This document shows positions 60,921-64,000 of a DNA stretch of 64,000 nucleotides, in pieces (position 1 is the stretch's first letter; every line of letters begins with the position of its first letter). A program made the position numbers and the translations under genes. Source of the DNA: CAXBNB01 sp040222275 (GTDB lineage Bacteria; Bacteroidota; Bacteroidia; Cytophagales; Cyclobacteriaceae); the NCBI GenBank assembly GCA_040222275.1, contig JAVKDJ010000046.1, positions 1 to 64,000 of the forward strand, in the 5' to 3' direction. The notes under the pieces are model-generated. The model saw nothing but the letters and a program-made list of their open reading frames with translations, was not told where the DNA came from and did not search any database.

Positions 60921-62108
60921 ATGATGCACAAACTCAGCTATATAATTCTTTTGACAGTACTTTTTTGCGTACCTAGGGCCTATGGTCAAAACATGGTCGT
61001 AAATCCTGGTTTTGAGGAAATGAAAAACTGCCCGTTTTCCATGAACCAGTTAAAATTCACTAAGGCCTGGTTTCCTTTCGGTACGGCTGACCCTTCCCCT
61101 GATTTGTTCCATACGTGCGCCTATGGCAATATGGTGGGCATTCCCAGAAATATATTCGGAACTCAAAAACCCCGTGGCGGAAATGCCTATGTAGGGCTTA
61201 TTACCTACCTGACTTCCAAAAGCGGTAAAACGTGGAAGCTTCCTGCCAACCACCGGGAGTTTATTATGGTACAGCTGACCAAACCGCTGGTGAAAGGGAA
61301 TACTTACTATGCTGAAATGTGGGTGAACCTGGCCGAGAATTGCGAATATGCCACCAACAGCATCGGCATGTGCTTTACCAAAGACCTGCTGCACATAGAC
61401 TGGCAGGCCATGGACCTGGGGTACTACCAACCACAGGTACAGAGCCACCCCGACACATTGATGCTTGACACGGAGGGTTGGATGAAAGTGTCCGGTACTT
61501 TTGTCGCCAAAGGGGATGAACTGGCCCTTACAATCGGAAATTTTATAAGCGACAAAAACATAGAAGTAAAAAAAACCAAGAGAAAATTTCCGGTATCGAA
61601 AAAAGACAAACTGCCCAAACACCTCCAACCCATGATTTCATACTATTTCATTGATGATGTAAGGGTGACCCCAGTAGATCCAAACGAGCCTATTTACCCG
61701 GAAGAGTTGCTGGTAAAGAAGGACACCACAGAACTTGACTACTTCGGCCCTGCTGTGGTAGGCAAAAAATTTATCCTTAATAATATTCAATTTGATTTTG
61801 ACGAAGCTGTTTTGCTGGAGTCGTCGTATGAAGAACTAGACCGGCTATATGACTACATGGTGGAAAATATCAGGATCAAAATAGAAATAGAGGGCCACAC
61901 TGATAATTTGGGCTCTGACGACTACAACAACCAATTATCCGCCCAAAGAGCCAAGGCCGTCTCAGATTACCTCACCAAAACGAGGGGTATCAACGAATTC
62001 CGCGTTGACTTCAAAGGCTTTGGTAGCTCCAGGCCCATCGTTTCGAATGACACTCCGGAGGGACAGGCACTCAACAGACGGGTGGAATTTGTTATCGTTG
62101 GCAACTAA
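60921..62108 (+). CDS. OmpA-family outer-membrane protein with jelly-roll N-terminus
   Basis: A 395-residue protein with signal peptide (about 1-23, PRAYGQ). The N-terminal 220 residues look like a carbohydrate-binding-type jelly roll (NMVVNPGFEEMKNCPFS, GGNAYVGLITY, YYAEMWVNLAE, YYFIDDVRVTPVD). A peptidoglycan-binding OmpA domain follows (about 285-395, IEIEGHTDNLGSDDYNNQLS, RAKAVSDYL, NRRVEFVI). The OmpA part tethers the protein to the cell wall while the jelly roll faces the periplasm or surface. Two adjacent ATGs (60921, 60924) are possible starts. It converges with dnaB, leaving 12 bp between stops. Confidence 0.88.
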   Translation: MMHKLSYIILLTVLFCVPRAYGQNMVVNPGFEEMKNCPFSMNQLKFTKAWFPFGTADPSPDLFHTCAYGNMVGIPRNIFGTQKPRGGNAYVGLITYLTSKSGKTWKLPANHREFIMVQLTKPLVKGNTYYAEMWVNLAENCEYATNSIGMCFTKDLLHIDWQAMDLGYYQPQVQSHPDTLMLDTEGWMKVSGTFVAKGDELALTIGNFISDKNIEVKKTKRKFPVSKKDKLPKHLQPMISYYFIDDVRVTPVDPNEPIYPEELLVKKDTTELDYFGPAVVGKKFILNNIQFDFDEAVLLESSYEELDRLYDYMVENIRIKIEIEGHTDNLGSDDYNNQLSAQRAKAVSDYLTKTRGINEFRVDFKGFGSSRPIVSNDTPEGQALNRRVEFVIVGN

Positions 62109-62120
62109 CCAGCCAGTATT

Positions 62121-63704
62121 TTAGAACGGGGCATCCCCAGGGCTGCCGGGAGATACGTTATCATCATTGTCGTTGGCTTTGGATGGAAGGGTAATTGTGC
62201 TTTGGCCTGATGAAAACTCTGAAGGGACTCCCGAGGTAGGGAAACCCTGCCCATAGTCGCCACCCACCAGACTACCATCATAATCGCAGAATTTGGTAAA
62301 CCTGCCAATAAATTTCAATTTCACATTTTCTAGCGAACCATTCCTGTGTTTGGCTATGATTACTTCACCCATTCCTGTGGTAGGGAGGCCATCTTCATCT
62401 TCGGTAATGTCGTAGTATTCAGGGCGATACAGGAAAATAACCATATCCGCATCCTGCTCGATAGATCCCGACTCCCTAAGGTCAGACAACTGGGGCTTCT
62501 TGTCCCCTCCCCTGGTTTCCACGGCACGACTCAGCTGCGACAAGGCCAAAACTGGAACGTCAAGTTCCTTCGCAATCCCCTTCAAAGCCCTTGAAATGGA
62601 TGCAATTTCCTGTTCACGGTTGCCTCCGGAGTTTTTCGAACTATCCCCGGACATTAGCTGGAGGTAATCTATGATAATCAATTGGATATCGTGCTGGGCC
62701 TTAAGCCTGCGGCATTTGGCGCGGAGTTCGAGGATGCTAAGCCCGGGTGTATCGTCTATAAAGATGGGGGCTTCAGTAAGCTTGGAAGTCTTGTGTACCA
62801 GTTGCTCCCACTCATGGTCTGCCAACCGTCCCTTTTTTATCTTGTCACTTTCCAGTTCTGCTTCTGCCGATATCAGCCTGTTTACCAGCTGCACAGCCGA
62901 CATTTCAAGCGAAAATATAGCTACACCTGACCCAAAATCCACTGCCGCATTCCGCATGGCAGATACTACAAATGCAGTTTTGCCCATCCCTGGCCTTGCC
63001 GCTATAATCACAAGGTCAGACTTCTGCCAACCACCCGTTACCCTGTCCAGTTCGGTAAATCCTGTGGCCACACCTGTCAATCCATCTTTGTGTTGTTTCC
63101 TGGCTTCTATCTCCATGATTGCCTCATGCATCAGTGTGGACATGTCGGCGTAGTTCTTTCGAATATGTGATTCCGAAATTTCAAATAAGGATTGCTCGGT
63201 TTTATCCAGCAGTTCAAACACGTCCTGTGTATCTTCAAAAGCATCCGACTGTATTTCGGATGATATCCGAATCAGTTCCCTTTTGATGGACTGCTCCGTA
63301 ATGATCCTGGCATGGTATTCTATGTTGGCCGCTGAGTTGACCCGTGAAGTGAGCTCGGCCACCTGGTAGGCACCTCCTGCTATTTCCAGGGTCCCGTTTT
63401 TTCTAAGCTGTGCAGTTACAGTCATCAAATCCACCGGTTCCGACTTATTGAACAGGTGAACTATGGCCTCATATATTTTCGCATGGGATTCTTTGTAGAA
63501 GCTCTCGGGCTTCAGGATGTCAATAACGGCTGTGAGTGCATCCTTTTCGAGCATCAATGCCCCTAGTACAGTTTCTTCCAGGTCAACAGCCTGTGGTGGT
63601 ACTTTGCCCAATTGAACCGACAGTTCCTGAACGCCAATTTTTTTCCTCCCTTTTCCCTTTTCACGAGATCCGCCTTCAGCTGCTCTGGAACTGCTAATAT
63701 TCAT
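62121..63704 (-). CDS. dnaB: Replicative DNA helicase DnaB
   Basis: A 527-residue DnaB helicase. The N-terminal domain (about 35-135, PPQAVDLEETVLGALMLEKD) binds primase and forms the collar. The RecA-like motor (about 205-475) has Walker A ARPGMGKTA (236-244), FSLEMSAVQLVNRL, IIDYLQLMSG (Walker B) and the arginine-finger region FLYRPEYYDI. A basic N-terminal tail (SREKGKGRKK) and a Gly/Ser/Asp-rich C-terminal tail extend the usual length of about 470. No intein is present. It unwinds DNA at the replication fork ahead of the polymerase encoded at 20819. A minus-strand -7 box TACGTTTG is at 63790-63797. Confidence 0.96.
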   Translation of the reverse strand: MNISSSRAAEGGSREKGKGRKKIGVQELSVQLGKVPPQAVDLEETVLGALMLEKDALTAVIDILKPESFYKESHAKIYEAIVHLFNKSEPVDLMTVTAQLRKNGTLEIAGGAYQVAELTSRVNSAANIEYHARIITEQSIKRELIRISSEIQSDAFEDTQDVFELLDKTEQSLFEISESHIRKNYADMSTLMHEAIMEIEARKQHKDGLTGVATGFTELDRVTGGWQKSDLVIIAARPGMGKTAFVVSAMRNAAVDFGSGVAIFSLEMSAVQLVNRLISAEAELESDKIKKGRLADHEWEQLVHKTSKLTEAPIFIDDTPGLSILELRAKCRRLKAQHDIQLIIIDYLQLMSGDSSKNSGGNREQEIASISRALKGIAKELDVPVLALSQLSRAVETRGGDKKPQLSDLRESGSIEQDADMVIFLYRPEYYDITEDEDGLPTTGMGEVIIAKHRNGSLENVKLKFIGRFTKFCDYDGSLVGGDYGQGFPTSGVPSEFSSGQSTITLPSKANDNDDNVSPGSPGDAPF

Positions 63705-64000
63705 AGTTTAATGCTAAAATAATTAGTTTATAAAGGTAAGGTAAATGTTGGGGCTATCCTAACTTACCAACCATCAAAATTTCGGGATACAAACGTAGTG
63801 AATGACAAAAGACTTGCTGCGAAAACAGGGTCTAATTTATGAACAACTTATGAATAGTTATCCACAAATCCACCGCTTAGATTCTTGTTTCGGAAACCAC
63901 CATAATTTGACTGAAGCCATTAGGGGTTTTTATGGGTTAAAGACACTATATATTAAAGGCATCCGAACAATCATCACAAACTCGTTTAAGAAACAAAGCA
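63705..64000. other. Intergenic region upstream of dnaB
   Basis: No gene is evident in these 296 bp up to the window edge. They contain the dnaB -7 box TACGTTTG (minus strand, 63790-63797) and one perfect DnaA-box sequence TTATCCACA at 63858-63866. A single DnaA box is not enough to call an origin. Confidence 0.5.

Noticed and set aside
1..64000. tRNA, rRNA, riboswitch or prophage genes
   Set aside because: I saw no cloverleaf with conserved TTCGA-type arms, no rRNA segments, no recognisable riboswitch core and no phage structural genes. A covariance-model scan would settle the small RNA question.

Overview
The window looks like chromosome from a member of the Bacteroidota, probably of the Cytophagales type. 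The signs are two SusC/SusD nutrient-uptake pairs, many SPII lipoproteins, type IX secretion (T9SS) C-terminal tails, several TAnnTTTG -7 boxes, almost no Shine-Dalgarno sequences, a Bat-type VWA/DUF58 cluster and small Bacteroidota-specific families (DUF4296, DUF4302, DUF4861, probably DUF6048/DUF6452). Housekeeping genes (dnaE, der, mutS2, mrp, dnaB) lie among accessory blocks. No tRNA, rRNA, CRISPR array or complete insertion sequence was seen.

Layout. 1-2500: an array of about 350-bp tandem repeats rich in hairpins, with a ParD/ParE-type toxin-antitoxin module (toxin frame broken) sitting inside it. 2540-20619 (minus strand): a polysaccharide utilisation locus. In transcription order it holds a membrane sensor/regulator, SusC, SusD, a double-LamG surface lipoprotein, two GH144-type lipoproteins, GH43, GH3 and a sulfatase. 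GH144 plus GH3 suggests a beta-1,2-glucan or a related glucan; the sulfatase and GH43 suggest a decorated polymer. 20819-25036: DNA polymerase III alpha with a fused proofreading exonuclease. 25319-33322: a second SusC/SusD locus with a zinc metallohydrolase lipoprotein and DUF4302 but no glycoside hydrolase. 33422-40866: der, a SprT-like gene, then a minus-strand run of DUF4296, mutS2, cytochrome b5-like, murK-like, murQ and an unknown gene. 40976-43782: a DUF58/membrane protein/VWA trio. 44336-47687: a divergent Na/phosphate symporter and phosphate-type porin, with Pho-box-like repeats between them. 47718-50751: a DUF1905/YdeI protein, a LacI regulator and a divergent DUF4861 lipoprotein, with a perfect 18-bp operator-like palindrome between the last two. 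50974-52358: Mrp and NifU-type iron-sulfur proteins. 52454-58715: T9SS-type secreted proteins, including a pappalysin-like M43 protease. 58736-63704: two small envelope proteins, a SnoaL-like protein, an OmpA-family protein and DnaB.

The most unusual object is the 603-residue protein at 18808-20619. It joins a 7TMR-DISM membrane sensor through a coiled coil to what reads as the complete DNA-binding head (zinc ribbon plus helix-turn-helix) of an IS1595-family transposase, with no transposase catalytic domain. It lies directly upstream of susC on the same strand. The intergenic region between them carries a 20-bp-spaced direct repeat and a 12-bp palindrome. This suggests a one-component, membrane-tethered regulator made from a domesticated transposase domain.
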